A stretch of DNA of 60,754 bases from Uruburuella suis (GTDB lineage: Bacteria > Pseudomonadota > Gammaproteobacteria > Burkholderiales > Neisseriaceae): the NCBI RefSeq assembly GCF_004341385.1, contig NZ_SLXE01000016.1, positions 1 to 60,754 on the forward strand, written 5' to 3'. How positions within the stretch are numbered: position 1 is the stretch's first letter; every line of letters starts with the position of its first letter. Below, piece by piece: positions 24,809 through 33,158 of the stretch. The position numbers and the translations under genes were made by a program. The notes beneath the pieces were generated by a model. It was not told the DNA's origin. It made no database searches and worked only from the letters and a program-made list of their open reading frames with translations.

Positions 24809-25558
24809 ATGACCACACGCCGCGACATTCTCGACTGGTGCGACCACACGTTGCAAACCCGCCTGTTTCAAGATTACGCCCCCAACGGCCTGCAAGTGGA
24901 AGGGTGCGATGAAGTGGCCAAAATCATCACCGCCGTCACCGCCAGCCGCGCCGCCATTGATTATGCAGCCGGGCAGGGCGCCGATATGCTGCTGGTGCAC
25001 CACGGCATGTTTTGGAAAAACGAGCCGATTACCATCACCGGCTGGAAAAAGCAGCGCATTGCAACATTGTTGCAACACCAAATCAACCTGGCCGGCTATC
25101 ACCTGCCGCTCGATGCCCACCCCGAATTGGGCAACAATGCCTGCCTGGCCAAGCGGATGGGCTGGCAAACCGATTATGCGTGCGGCGAGCAGAATCTGCT
25201 CCATATCGGCCGCCCCGATCAAGTAGAAACCTTAAGCTATTGGGCCGGTGAATTGATGCAAAAATTGGGCAGGGCGCCCGTGGTGGTGGGCGATGAGGCC
25301 ATGCAAATCAAAAAGATAGCCTGGTGCACCGGCGGTGCACAGGGTTTCTTTCAGACGGCCATCGATGAGGGCGTGGATGCTTTTGTTACCGGCGAGATTT
25401 CCGAAGCGCAATATCACTTGGCCAACGAAACCGGCGTGGCCTTTATCAGCGCCGGCCACCATGCCACAGAGCGCTACGGCGTGCGGGCTTTGGGGCAGGC
25501 TTTGGCGCAGGCATTTGATGTGTCGGTGCATTTTTTTGACGAACAAAATCCTGCATAA
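24809..25558 (+). CDS. NIF3-like dinuclear metal-centre protein (YbgI family)
   Basis: Cytosolic hexameric metal-binding protein of the NIF3/DUF34 family, 249 residues. The ATG at 24809 follows AAAAGGA and gives MTTRRDILDWCD. Metal ligands are visible in LVHHGMFW (about 70), YHLPLDAHPELGNNA and the C-terminal ISAGHHATERYGV. E. coli YbgI is the model. The biochemical role is unsettled, with proposals ranging from GTP cyclohydrolase to metallochaperone. It stands alone before the cytochrome bc1 operon. Confidence 0.92.
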   Translation: MTTRRDILDWCDHTLQTRLFQDYAPNGLQVEGCDEVAKIITAVTASRAAIDYAAGQGADMLLVHHGMFWKNEPITITGWKKQRIATLLQHQINLAGYHLPLDAHPELGNNACLAKRMGWQTDYACGEQNLLHIGRPDQVETLSYWAGELMQKLGRAPVVVGDEAMQIKKIAWCTGGAQGFFQTAIDEGVDAFVTGEISEAQYHLANETGVAFISAGHHATERYGVRALGQALAQAFDVSVHFFDEQNPA

Positions 25559-25679
25559 AATCAAAGTTTGTCGCAAAACTTTACCTTATTTTAAATAATG
25601 CTTTAAGTATCCCTATAAAATCAGGTAGAATTGCGGAGTTTAATGGCTCGGTATTCCCAATCATTAGGATGACTGAATA

Positions 25680-26264
25680 ATGGATAATAAAGAAATCAAT
25701 CAAGGCCGCCGCCGATTCCTCACTTTGGCAACTGCCGGAGCGGGCGGTGTGGCGGCCGTAGGTGTGGCTGCGCCCTTTCTGGCCAGCTGGTTCCCCTCGG
25801 AAAAAGCCAAAGCCGCCGGTGCGCCCATCGAAGTGGATATCAGCAAAATCGAAGCCGGTCAGCTGATGACCGTTGAATGGCAAGGCAAGCCGATTTGGGT
25901 GCTCAACCGCACCGAAGCGCAGCAAAAAAGCATTCCCGCACAAGATGGCGAAATGGCCGATCCATCGTCGGATGTCGATCATCAGCCCGAATACTGCAAA
26001 AACGAATTGCGTTCCATCAAAGACAACATCTTCGTGGTAATCGGCATCTGCACCCATTTGGGCTGCTCGCCGACCTTCCGCCCCGATGTGGCACCCGCCG
26101 ATTTGGGCGCAAGCTGGCAAGGCGGCTTTTTCTGCCCCTGCCACGGCTCTAAATTCGATTTGGCCGGCCGCGTGTTCAAAGGTGTGCCCGCGCCGACCAA
26201 TTTGATTGTTCCGCCTTATAAATACCTGACCGACGCCACCATTTTGGTCGGCGACGACAAATAA
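25680..26264 (+). CDS. petA: ubiquinol-cytochrome c reductase, Rieske iron-sulfur subunit
   Basis: Carries the 2Fe-2S cluster that takes the first electron from ubiquinol in the bc1 complex. The 194 residues begin with a twin-arginine-like anchor (GRRRFLTLATAG...) and hold the two cluster motifs CTHLGC and CPCHGS, which supply 2 Cys and 2 His. AGGA lies about 10 bases before the ATG. It is the first gene of petABC, 11 bases before petB. Confidence 0.98.
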   Translation: MDNKEINQGRRRFLTLATAGAGGVAAVGVAAPFLASWFPSEKAKAAGAPIEVDISKIEAGQLMTVEWQGKPIWVLNRTEAQQKSIPAQDGEMADPSSDVDHQPEYCKNELRSIKDNIFVVIGICTHLGCSPTFRPDVAPADLGASWQGGFFCPCHGSKFDLAGRVFKGVPAPTNLIVPPYKYLTDATILVGDDK

Positions 26265-26275
26265 AGGGACTCATC

Positions 26276-27625
26276 ATGGCAAACCAAACCAATAATGAAA
26301 ACAAATCATTGTTAGGCTGGGTGGACGCACGCTTCCCTTTGTCTAAAATGATGAAGGAGCACGTAACCGAATATTACGCGCCCAAAAACTTCAACTTCTG
26401 GTATTTCTTCGGCTCACTGGCCTTGCTGGTGCTGGTGATTCAAATCGTCAGCGGCATCTTCCTGACCATGAACTACAAGCCTGACGGCAATGCCAACGCC
26501 TATCACCTGCCCGCTGCCTTTACCGCAGTGGAATACATCATGCGCGATGTGTCGGGCGGCTGGATTATCCGCTATATGCACTCCACCGGCGCATCGATGT
26601 TTTTCGTGGTGGTGTATCTGCATATGTTCCGCGGCCTGATTTACGGCTCGTTCAAAAAACCGCGCGAATTGGTGTGGGTGTTCGGCTCGCTGATTTTCCT
26701 GGCGTTGATGGCCGAAGCCTTTATGGGCTATTTGCTGCCGTGGGGTCAGATGTCGTTTTGGGGCGCGCAGGTAATCATTAACCTCTTTGCCGCCATTCCC
26801 GTGATCGGCCCCGATTTGTCGGTATGGATTCGCGGCGACTTCAACGTGTCCGATGTTACCCTCAACCGCTTCTTCGCCCTGCACGTAATTGCCGTGCCGC
26901 TGGTGTTGGTCGGCTTGGTGGTGGCGCACTTGATTGCCCTGCATGAAGTGGGCTCCAACAACCCCGACGGCGTGGAAATCAAAAAGCTCAAAGGCGAAAA
27001 CGGCCTGCCGCTCGACGGCATTCCGTTCCACCCCTACTACACCGTGAAAGACATTCTCGGCACCGTGGTGTTTCTGATTGTGTTCTGCGCGATTATGTTC
27101 TTCGCCCCCGAAGGCGGCGGCTACTTCTTGGAAGCGCCCAACTTCGACCCGGCCGACCCGCTGAAAACCCCGGCGCACATTGCCCCCGTGTGGTATTTCA
27201 CCCCGTTTTACGCCATCTTGCGTGCGATTCCTTCTTTCTTCGGCACCCAAGTGTGGGGTGTGCTCGGTATGGGCGCTGCGGTGGTGTTGATTGCACTCTT
27301 GCCGTGGCTCGATCGCTCGCCGGTGAAATCGGTGCGCTACCGCGGCCCGATTTTCAAAACCATGCTGGTGCTGTTTGTGATTTCCTTTATCGGCCTGGGT
27401 ATTTTGGGCGCTTTGCCGGCCACCAATTTGCGCACCATCGTGGCGCAGATTCTGAGCGTGATCTACTTCGCGTTCTTCTTGGGCATGCCGTTTTACACCA
27501 AAATCGATAAAGACCGCCCCGTGCCCGAACGCGTCACCATGAGCACAAGCAAGCAGAAATGGATGTTCTTTGTGTATGTGGCGATCGCCTTTGTGGGTGC
27601 ATATCTGTTTGCAACCAATATCTGA
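26276..27625 (+). CDS. petB: ubiquinol-cytochrome c reductase, cytochrome b
   Basis: Di-haem membrane subunit that oxidises and reduces quinone at the Qo and Qi sites. It is 449 residues with eight or more helices, PWGQMSFWGAQVI, paired haem His residues in helices B and D (MHSTGASMFFVVVYLHMFRG; FALHVIAVPLVLVGLVVAHL), and the Qo-site PEW-like segment HIAPVWYF, where VWY replaces the commoner PEWYF. It lies between petA and petC. Confidence 0.98.
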   Translation: MANQTNNENKSLLGWVDARFPLSKMMKEHVTEYYAPKNFNFWYFFGSLALLVLVIQIVSGIFLTMNYKPDGNANAYHLPAAFTAVEYIMRDVSGGWIIRYMHSTGASMFFVVVYLHMFRGLIYGSFKKPRELVWVFGSLIFLALMAEAFMGYLLPWGQMSFWGAQVIINLFAAIPVIGPDLSVWIRGDFNVSDVTLNRFFALHVIAVPLVLVGLVVAHLIALHEVGSNNPDGVEIKKLKGENGLPLDGIPFHPYYTVKDILGTVVFLIVFCAIMFFAPEGGGYFLEAPNFDPADPLKTPAHIAPVWYFTPFYAILRAIPSFFGTQVWGVLGMGAAVVLIALLPWLDRSPVKSVRYRGPIFKTMLVLFVISFIGLGILGALPATNLRTIVAQILSVIYFAFFLGMPFYTKIDKDRPVPERVTMSTSKQKWMFFVYVAIAFVGAYLFATNI

Positions 27626-27639
27626 TGAGGGCAGCGAAA

Positions 27640-28428
27640 ATGAAAAATACATTTAAAAACTGGTTTGCTGCCTTATTGCTGGCAGCGCCGATGAGTATGG
27701 CGGCAGCAGCCGGCGGCCACGCCAATTATGAAAAAGTGGATATCGACTTGGGCGACCAGGTGAGCCTGCAACGCGGTGCGCAGATTTTCACCAACTATTG
27801 CCTCTCGTGCCACTCGGCCACCGGTATGCGCTTCAACCGCCTGCAAGATATCGGCCTGACCGAAGACGAAATCAAGAAAAACCTGATGTTCACCACCGAT
27901 AAAGTCGGCGATGTGATGCAGGCTGCGATGACGCCGACCGAGGGCAAAAAATGGTTTGGTGCGGCGCCGCCTGATTTAACCCTGATTGCCCGCTCGCGCG
28001 GTGCCGATTATCTTTATGCTTACCTGCGCGGCTTCTATCAAGATCCGACCCGCCCCACCGGCTGGAATAACACCGTGTTCGACAAAGTAGGTATGCCGCA
28101 CCCCTTGTGGGAGCAGCAAGGTGTGAAAGCGGTGGAGCTGGATAAAGACGGCCAACCGGTGTGGGAAAAAGACGAGCACGGCAATCTGGTGCCCAAGCTT
28201 TATTGGGAAAGCACCGGCCTGCACAGCCGCCGCCTGCCCAACGGCAAGGTCATCGAAAAAGAATATGACGATTACGTGCGCGATTTGGTGAACTACATGG
28301 TGTATATGGGTGAGCCTGCGCAGATGCAGCGCAAGCAAATCGGCTATATCGTGCTGATTTTCCTGCTGGCCGTGATGCTGCCGCTGGCTTATTTCCTGAA
28401 AAAAGAATACTGGAAAGACGTGCATTAA
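27640..28428 (+). CDS. petC: ubiquinol-cytochrome c reductase, cytochrome c1
   Basis: Membrane-anchored c-type cytochrome that passes electrons from the Rieske subunit to soluble cytochromes. The ATG at 27640 gives a Sec signal (MKNTFKNWFAALLLAAPMSMAAAA). Another ATG at 27625 overlaps the petB stop and is less likely to encode the signal start. The haem site is CLSCH (about 46-50), the Met ligand is in a downstream loop, and a C-terminal helix (IGYIVLIFLLAVMLPLAYFL) anchors it. Length 262, normal. An intrinsic terminator follows. Confidence 0.97.
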   Translation: MKNTFKNWFAALLLAAPMSMAAAAGGHANYEKVDIDLGDQVSLQRGAQIFTNYCLSCHSATGMRFNRLQDIGLTEDEIKKNLMFTTDKVGDVMQAAMTPTEGKKWFGAAPPDLTLIARSRGADYLYAYLRGFYQDPTRPTGWNNTVFDKVGMPHPLWEQQGVKAVELDKDGQPVWEKDEHGNLVPKLYWESTGLHSRRLPNGKVIEKEYDDYVRDLVNYMVYMGEPAQMQRKQIGYIVLIFLLAVMLPLAYFLKKEYWKDVH

Positions 28429-28446
28429 TTTCAACGGCTCAAATAA

Positions 28447-28476
28447 AAGGCAAAACCACTCGGTTTTGCCTTTTTT
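28447..28476 (+). terminator. intrinsic terminator of petABC
   Basis: AAGGCAAAACC / GGTTTTGCCTT stem with a 4-base loop and T6 run, 19 bases after petC. Confidence 0.9.
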
Positions 28477-28572
28477 ACGTTCAGACGGCCTGGCTTTGTC
28501 GGCAAACTGATTTTCTTAAAAAGTAAGAATTTATTGAAAATCCATTTAAAACAATATGTTGAGCGTATTTTC

Positions 28573-28601
28573 TGGCAAATCGGCAAGCAAGTTGCTATAA
28601 T
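28573..28601 (+). promoter_or_regulatory. sigma-70 promoter candidate for sspA
   Basis: -35 TGGCAA (28573-28578), 17-base spacer, perfect -10 TATAAT (28596-28601), 71 bases before the sspA start. A DUS lies in the leader near 28623. Confidence 0.6.
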
Positions 28602-28671
28602 AAACTGTTTTCAATTTCCTTCAGGCCGTCTGAAAACACATCTGCCTGAATTCTCTCGGAGCCGCCCCAAC

Positions 28672-29277
28672 ATGATGACCCTCTATTCCGGTATTACCTG
28701 TCCGTTCAGCCAGCGCTGCCGTTTTGTTTTGTATGAAAAAGGCATGGATTTCGAAATCAAGGATGTGGATATTTTCAATAAGCCTGAAGATTTGGCGGTG
28801 ATGAATCCTTACAACCAAGTGCCGGTGCTGGTGGAGCGTGATTTGATTTTGCACGAATCCAATATCATCAACGAATACATCGACGAGCGCTTTCCGCATC
28901 CGCAGCTGATGCCGGGCGATCCGGTGATGCGCGGCCGCGGCCGCTTGGTGCTTTACCGCATGGAAAAAGAGCTGTTCGGCCATGTGAAAGTGCTGGAAAT
29001 GCCTGAGGCCAACAGCAAAGACCAAGCCCGTGCACGCGAAGCGATTGCGCAGGGCTTAACGCTGCTGGCACCGGCTTTCGCCAAAAACAAATATATTCTG
29101 GGCGAAGAATTTTCCATGATTGATGTAGCCTTGTCGCCCCTGCTGTGGCGCTTGGATCATTACGACATCAAACTGGGCAAATCCGCCGCATCGTTGCTGA
29201 AATACGCCGAGCGTATTTTCCAGCGCGAAGCCTTTATCGAAGCCTTAACGCCTGCAGAAAAAGCCATGCGCCGCTAA
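28672..29277 (+). CDS. sspA: stringent starvation protein A
   Basis: RNA-polymerase-associated GST-fold protein, 201-202 residues. It has a thioredoxin-like N-domain (MTLYSGITCPFSQRCRFVLYEKG), the conserved NQVPVLVERDLILHESNIINEYIDE, and an all-helical C-domain. SspA proteins lack glutathione activity and modulate RNA polymerase in starvation and virulence regulation. CGGAG precedes two adjacent ATGs (28672 and 28675), either of which could start it. It pairs with sspB and follows petABC, the usual betaproteobacterial order. Confidence 0.95.
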   Translation: MMTLYSGITCPFSQRCRFVLYEKGMDFEIKDVDIFNKPEDLAVMNPYNQVPVLVERDLILHESNIINEYIDERFPHPQLMPGDPVMRGRGRLVLYRMEKELFGHVKVLEMPEANSKDQARAREAIAQGLTLLAPAFAKNKYILGEEFSMIDVALSPLLWRLDHYDIKLGKSAASLLKYAERIFQREAFIEALTPAEKAMRR

Positions 29278-29349
29278 ACAGGCCTGTTTCAGCCACCTGT
29301 ATATGCCGGCCGGATTAAATATCGAGGCCGTCTGAAAGGGATAAACAAG

Positions 29350-29805
29350 ATGAGTAGCAGCACCAAACCGTATTTACTGCGCGCACTGTATGAATGGTGT
29401 GTGGATAACGACCAAACACCGCATATCGTTGCCTGGGTAAACGAGCAAACCCGCGTGCCGATGCAATATGTGCGCGATAATGAAATCGTGCTCAACATCG
29501 GCCCCTCCGCCAGCCACAATCTGATTATCGATAACGAATGGGTGAGCTTTTCCGCCCGCTTCGGCGGCGTGTCGCATGAAGTGTGGATTCCGATCGGGCA
29601 TGTAATCAGCCTTTTCGCCCGCGAGAGCGGCGAGGGCATGGGCTTTGAAGTGGAAGCGCTGGAAACGGAAGAAAACCACACGCCCGAGCCGCCGCACCCT
29701 GCCGATGCGCAAAATGCCGGCGAAAAAGCCGATGCGCGCGCAGAGCAAGCCGGTAAGAAAAGCGATGGCGATAAACCGAAAAAAGGCTTGAAATTGGTGA
29801 AATAG
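29350..29805 (+). CDS. sspB: ClpXP specificity-enhancing factor SspB
   Basis: Adaptor that brings ssrA-tagged substrates to ClpXP; 151 residues. The folded domain (residues 1-105) has PYLLRALYEWCVDNDQTPHI, LNIGPSASHNLIIDNEW and the GVSHEVWIPIGHVISLFARE core. An acidic/Ala-rich linker follows, with the ClpX-docking tail PKKGLKLVK at the extreme C-terminus. Cotranscription with sspA is likely across the 72-base gap, which holds a single DUS. Confidence 0.95.
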   Translation: MSSSTKPYLLRALYEWCVDNDQTPHIVAWVNEQTRVPMQYVRDNEIVLNIGPSASHNLIIDNEWVSFSARFGGVSHEVWIPIGHVISLFARESGEGMGFEVEALETEENHTPEPPHPADAQNAGEKADARAEQAGKKSDGDKPKKGLKLVK

Positions 29806-29836
29806 CGGTTTGAAATCATGCAGCAAACGCATAAAG

Positions 29837-29870
29837 GTAAGGTCGTCTGAAAAGTTTCAGACGGCCTTAC
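29837..29870. terminator. inverted DUS pair after sspB, one arm mucDUS-type
   Basis: The left arm reads AAGGTCGTCTGAAAA (AGGTCGTCTGAA, the mucDUS variant), the right arm the standard form. A second imperfect pair (GGCTGTCTGAA / TTCAGACGGCC) lies at 29907-29945, with a CCACTATAGTGG family B remnant between them at 29877-29888. Confidence 0.6.
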
Positions 29871-30089
29871 TGTTTCCACTATAGTGGGCGTGCATCGGTA
29901 AAAATTAAGGCTGTCTGAAACATCAATCTTTCAGACGGCCTTACTATTTCCATTATCGGTTTACTGCCTGCTTTTACTGTTTTGGCGGCATGGTGTGTTG
30001 TCGGATTATTGGTTGGGTGGCTGGAGCCTGCTGCAAAAGCCGATATGGCAGTGATAAAAAATGGGTATGCTGCCGCGCTAATCCGCGCT

Positions 30090-30887
30090 TTAACCCGCCA
30101 TTGCAAGGGCACGCCGCAATTGCTTCAGGCTCGCCCAAGCTTGTGCTTTCAATTGCGGTTGGCGCAGCAGGCGGGCGGGGTGGGGCACGATAAAATAAGG
30201 CAACGGGCCGCATAATGCGCTGATGGCAGCGGCGTGCTCCGTTTGTTCGAAAATCTGGCCGAGCAGCAGCACGGCTTTGGGCTCGGCCAGCGCCATTTCG
30301 GCGCACATGCGCGGCAGCGCGGCGGCGATATCGGCGGCATCGGGGTTGGGCGTGAACGCGGGCGCATCCTGCACCCAGCTGGTTTTGTGCACATCAGCGG
30401 CACCCAAGCCGATGGCGGCGAGCATGTTGTTGAGCAGCACGCCGACATCGCCGCTAAACAGATGGCCGGCGGTGCGGTCTTCCGGTGATGGACAAATGCT
30501 GACGGCCACCACTTGCGACGGTTGCACTTTGCCGGCGAGCAGCGCGTGGTAATCGGCGCTGTTGCGTGCAGTGGTTGCGGGTGCTGATTCGGCTAAGATT
30601 TTTTCAGACGGCCTGTTTGGCACATCTGCTTGGGTGAAATGTGTGGCAGGCAGTGTGAGGGCGGCAGGGTTTGCGCTTTGGCCGCCCACAGCGGCTATGG
30701 CGGCTTGGCGGGCAACGGATGCGTTTGCGGGGCTGCGGGCGGGCGCTTCTGCGGCCGGCGCAGATTGTGCTGCTGCTTTTGGGGCGGCCGCAGCGGGTGC
30801 GGCGCTCAGCACTTTGGCGCCCTGCTTCAGCCACATCGGCCCCAAACCCAGCGCTTCGTGCAAATGCAGATAACGGCTGCTTAACAT
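30090..30887 (-). CDS. uracil-DNA glycosylase-superfamily protein with altered active-site motif
   Basis: Third gene of tsaB-rimI-this, overlapping rimI by 7 bases. The 265-residue frame from the ATG at 30887 (GGAG upstream) has an Ala-rich N-terminal 100 residues, then a UDG-like fold: HLFSGDVGVLLNNMLAAIGL matches the GxPFxGxxGxLLxxMLxAIGL block, and VPHPARLLRQPQLKAQAWASL matches the C-terminal HP motif. The catalytic GEAPG motif is replaced by AVSICPSPED, and the four-cysteine iron-sulfur set of family 4 enzymes is absent. It may bind DNA without glycosylase activity. The fold call is moderate; activity is doubtful. Confidence 0.75.
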   Translation of the reverse strand: MLSSRYLHLHEALGLGPMWLKQGAKVLSAAPAAAAPKAAAQSAPAAEAPARSPANASVARQAAIAAVGGQSANPAALTLPATHFTQADVPNRPSEKILAESAPATTARNSADYHALLAGKVQPSQVVAVSICPSPEDRTAGHLFSGDVGVLLNNMLAAIGLGAADVHKTSWVQDAPAFTPNPDAADIAAALPRMCAEMALAEPKAVLLLGQIFEQTEHAAAISALCGPLPYFIVPHPARLLRQPQLKAQAWASLKQLRRALAMAG

Positions 30888-31327
30888 ATTTTCTCCATCC
30901 ACACCGCATCTTCGCGGCCGCCCTCGGGTAGCGGGTAATAATCGCGGCGGCGGCCGCATTCGGCAAAGCCGTGTTTGCGGTAAAGGGCTTGCGCATTGAG
31001 GTTGCCCTCGCGCACTTCTAAAAACAGGCGCTGCACGTTTTCTGCGGCGGCCGTCTGAAACCATTCGCTTAATAATTGCGTGGCCAAGCCTTGCCGTCGC
31101 AGCGCAGGCTCGGTGGCAATCAGGTGCAGCTCCGATTCGTCAAACAGCGTTTGCCACACGGCAAAGCCGGCTAAAGTTTGCCCGGCGCCCTCCAGCACCA
31201 CCACATAATCGTGCGTGCTGTGTAAGGCCGTCTGAAACTGCGCGGCCGACCAAGGCGACGGGTTGCATCGGGCATCCAGCGCCGCCAAGGCCGGGCAATC
31301 TTCAAGTGCTGCCGTGCGAATCTTCAT
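30881..31327 (-). CDS. rimI: ribosomal protein S18 alanine N-acetyltransferase
   Basis: GNAT acetyltransferase that modifies the N-terminus of S18; 148 residues. It has LIATEPALRRQGLATQLL (acetyl-CoA binding RxxGxA) and LEVREGNLNAQALYRKHGF, the RimI signature. The frame is open further upstream, but the ATG at 31327 overlaps the tsaB stop (ATGA), the usual coupled arrangement, so I take that start. The short length fits the family. Confidence 0.94.
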   Translation of the reverse strand: MKIRTAALEDCPALAALDARCNPSPWSAAQFQTALHSTHDYVVVLEGAGQTLAGFAVWQTLFDESELHLIATEPALRRQGLATQLLSEWFQTAAAENVQRLFLEVREGNLNAQALYRKHGFAECGRRRDYYPLPEGGREDAVWMEKIC

Positions 31328-32004
31328 GTGAGCGCCTTGCGCGCCGCCTGCTCTTGCGCGGTGAGTGCGATTTTGTTGCGCACATATAAAAGCTCGGCCT
31401 GCGCCGCGCCGGTGGCGGCATAGCGGCCACTTTGCGCCAAACGCAGATAATCGGCGGCGGTGGGCATGTCGGGTGTGCCGGCAAAAGGCGGCGCATCGGC
31501 CAGCGCAAAGGCATTGCCCACGCCTTTTGCCTCGATTGCAACAAAGCCCGGCGGCAGCGCAATTTCTGCCGCTTTGCCCACTTGGTAATCGCTCAAGCGG
31601 CGGTGGTCGGCGGTGTCGAACCATGCGTAAAACACTTCGCCCATGCGCGCATCGGTGGCGGCCAGCACGCAGGGCGCGCTGATTTGGCAAGCCACCGCAT
31701 CCAGGCAGGGCACGCCGATAAGCGGCGTGGCAAACGGCGCGGCCAAGCCTTGCGCCACACCCGCGCCGATGCGCAGGCCGGTAAATGCGCCCGGCCCTTG
31801 CGCATACACAATCGCGCCCAAATCCGCAGCCGAAATGCCGGCTTGAGCAAACAGCGCACCGATTTGCGGCAAAATCTGCTCCGATTGCCGATTGCCCGCT
31901 TCAACGTGGTGCAATAAAGTTTGGCCGTCTGAATGCAGCGAGAGCGAAAGATAGCCGGTGCTGGTGTCGATGGCGAGCGTGGGGCGGGAAAAATCGGCTT
32001 GCAT
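31324..32004 (-). CDS. tsaB: tRNA threonylcarbamoyladenosine biosynthesis protein TsaB
   Basis: Partner of TsaD and TsaE in making t6A37 on ANN-decoding tRNAs; an ASKHA-fold pseudoenzyme. The 226 residues begin LAIDTSTGYLSLSL and contain YAQGPGAFTGLRIGAGVAQGL and GVPCLDAVACQ, all typical of TsaB. It leads the tsaB-rimI operon, with a -10-like TATAAT on the minus strand at 32034-32039, divergent from gluQ. Confidence 0.95.
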   Translation of the reverse strand: MQADFSRPTLAIDTSTGYLSLSLHSDGQTLLHHVEAGNRQSEQILPQIGALFAQAGISAADLGAIVYAQGPGAFTGLRIGAGVAQGLAAPFATPLIGVPCLDAVACQISAPCVLAATDARMGEVFYAWFDTADHRRLSDYQVGKAAEIALPPGFVAIEAKGVGNAFALADAPPFAGTPDMPTAADYLRLAQSGRYAATGAAQAELLYVRNKIALTAQEQAARKALT

Positions 32005-32077
32005 GCTGGGTTTGTTTTCATTAAAGAAGCTGCATTATAGCATTGCCGAAGTGGCTTTCAGACGGCCTGAAAACTTT

Positions 32078-32083
32078 TATAAT
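32078..32083 (+). promoter_or_regulatory. -10 element of the gluQ promoter
   Basis: TATAAT 27 bases before the gluQ ATG; the -35 region 16 bases upstream falls in a DUS (TTTCAGACGGCC, 32056-32067). Both divergent promoters thus share DUS sequence at their -35 positions. Confidence 0.45.
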
Positions 32084-32109
32084 GGCATTTTCAAACACAG
32101 TTGCGAATT

Positions 32110-32994
32110 ATGTATATCGGACGCTTCGCCCCCAGCCCCACCGGGCTGTTGCACATCGGCTCGCTGCTCACCGCGCTGGCTTCGTATGCCGATGCGCGTG
32201 CGCAGGACGGGCGTTGGCTCGTGCGTATGGAAGATCTCGATCCGCCGCGCGAAATGGCCGGTGCGGCAGATGATATTTTGCGCACGCTGGAAGCGTTTGG
32301 CTTTGAGTGGGACGGCGGCGTGGCTTATCAGAGCCGCCGTTATGATTTATATCATGAAGCTTTAGGCCGTCTGAAAGCAAAAGGGCTGGTTTATCCCTGT
32401 GATTGCAGCCGCAAAGATTGGCAAGCGGCGGCGCGTGCGGGGGCGGATGGTTTTGTGTACAACGGTTGCTGCGCCGGGTTGGATCCGCAGCGGGCTTTGC
32501 ACAAAACGCCTGCCTGGCGCGTGCGCGTGCCGGATGAAATCATCGGCTTTGATGATGCGGTGGTCGGCCATTATGCGCAGAATCTGGCGCACGACATCGG
32601 TGATTTTGTGCTGCTGCGTGCCGACGGCTTTTGGGCTTATCAATTGGCGGTGGTGGCCGATGATGCGGCGCAAGGCATCACGCATATTGTGCGCGGGCAG
32701 GATTTGCTGGTGTCCACGCCGCGCCAGCTGTGGCTGCAACGCGCTTTGGATGCGCCCGAGCCGCATTATGCGCATCTGCCGCTGCTGGTGAATGGTGCGG
32801 GGCAGAAATGGTCGAAGCAAACGCTGGCACCGGCGCTGGATTTGGGTGTGCGCGAAGCTTTGCTGCGGCAGGTGATGGCTTATTTGAAGCTGCCCGCCGC
32901 GCCTGAAGTGGGCAGGCCGCAGGACTTGCTGGCTTGGGCGGTGCGGCATTGGGATATGGCCAAAGTGCCCAAAGCGGCGATTGCCACGGAGTAA
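32110..32994 (+). CDS. gluQ: glutamyl-Q tRNA(Asp) synthetase
   Basis: Transfers glutamate onto queuosine in the tRNA-Asp anticodon; a truncated GluRS paralogue without the anticodon-binding domain. From the ATG at 32110 (MYIGRFAPSPTGLLHIGS) the protein is 294 residues. It has the HIGH-type LLHIG, the zinc site CDCSRKDW...YNGCC, and a KMSKS relative KWSKQ. No clear ribosome site precedes the ATG, so the message may have a very short leader. A family A repeat begins at the last base of the stop codon. Confidence 0.93.
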   Translation: MYIGRFAPSPTGLLHIGSLLTALASYADARAQDGRWLVRMEDLDPPREMAGAADDILRTLEAFGFEWDGGVAYQSRRYDLYHEALGRLKAKGLVYPCDCSRKDWQAAARAGADGFVYNGCCAGLDPQRALHKTPAWRVRVPDEIIGFDDAVVGHYAQNLAHDIGDFVLLRADGFWAYQLAVVADDAAQGITHIVRGQDLLVSTPRQLWLQRALDAPEPHYAHLPLLVNGAGQKWSKQTLAPALDLGVREALLRQVMAYLKLPAAPEVGRPQDLLAWAVRHWDMAKVPKAAIATE

Positions 32995-33101
32995 TACCAA
33001 TCCAAAAAATAACCTAACTTCGTTGTCTCGCCTTGCCGTACTAGTTGTACTGTCTGCGGCTCGCCGCCTTGTTGGCTTACTTTTTTATGCATTTCACTAT
33101 A
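32994..33101. repeat. family A repeat fused to the end of a family B element
   Basis: ATACCAATCCAAAAAATAA... runs as family A to GCTTACTTTTTT, then continues as TATGCATTTCACTATA, the right terminus of a B element, instead of the A terminus. It looks like a recombination or deletion product. It starts on the final base of the gluQ stop codon. Confidence 0.65.
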
Positions 33102-33120
33102 AATAAACCGAGATAAACAA

Positions 33121-33148
33121 ATGCCGTCTGAAACCTTTCAGACGGCCT
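33121..33148. terminator. inverted DUS pair, AT-DUS arm plus AG-DUS arm
   Basis: ATGCCGTCTGAAACC / TTTCAGACGGCCT, 11 bases beyond the coaD stop codon. Confidence 0.65.
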
Positions 33149-33158
33149 CTGTTTGCGC

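Noticed and set aside
26414..27652. 412-codon minus-strand frame opposite petB
   Set aside because: Shadow of the cytochrome b gene; the His/Gln-rich translation has no domain pattern.
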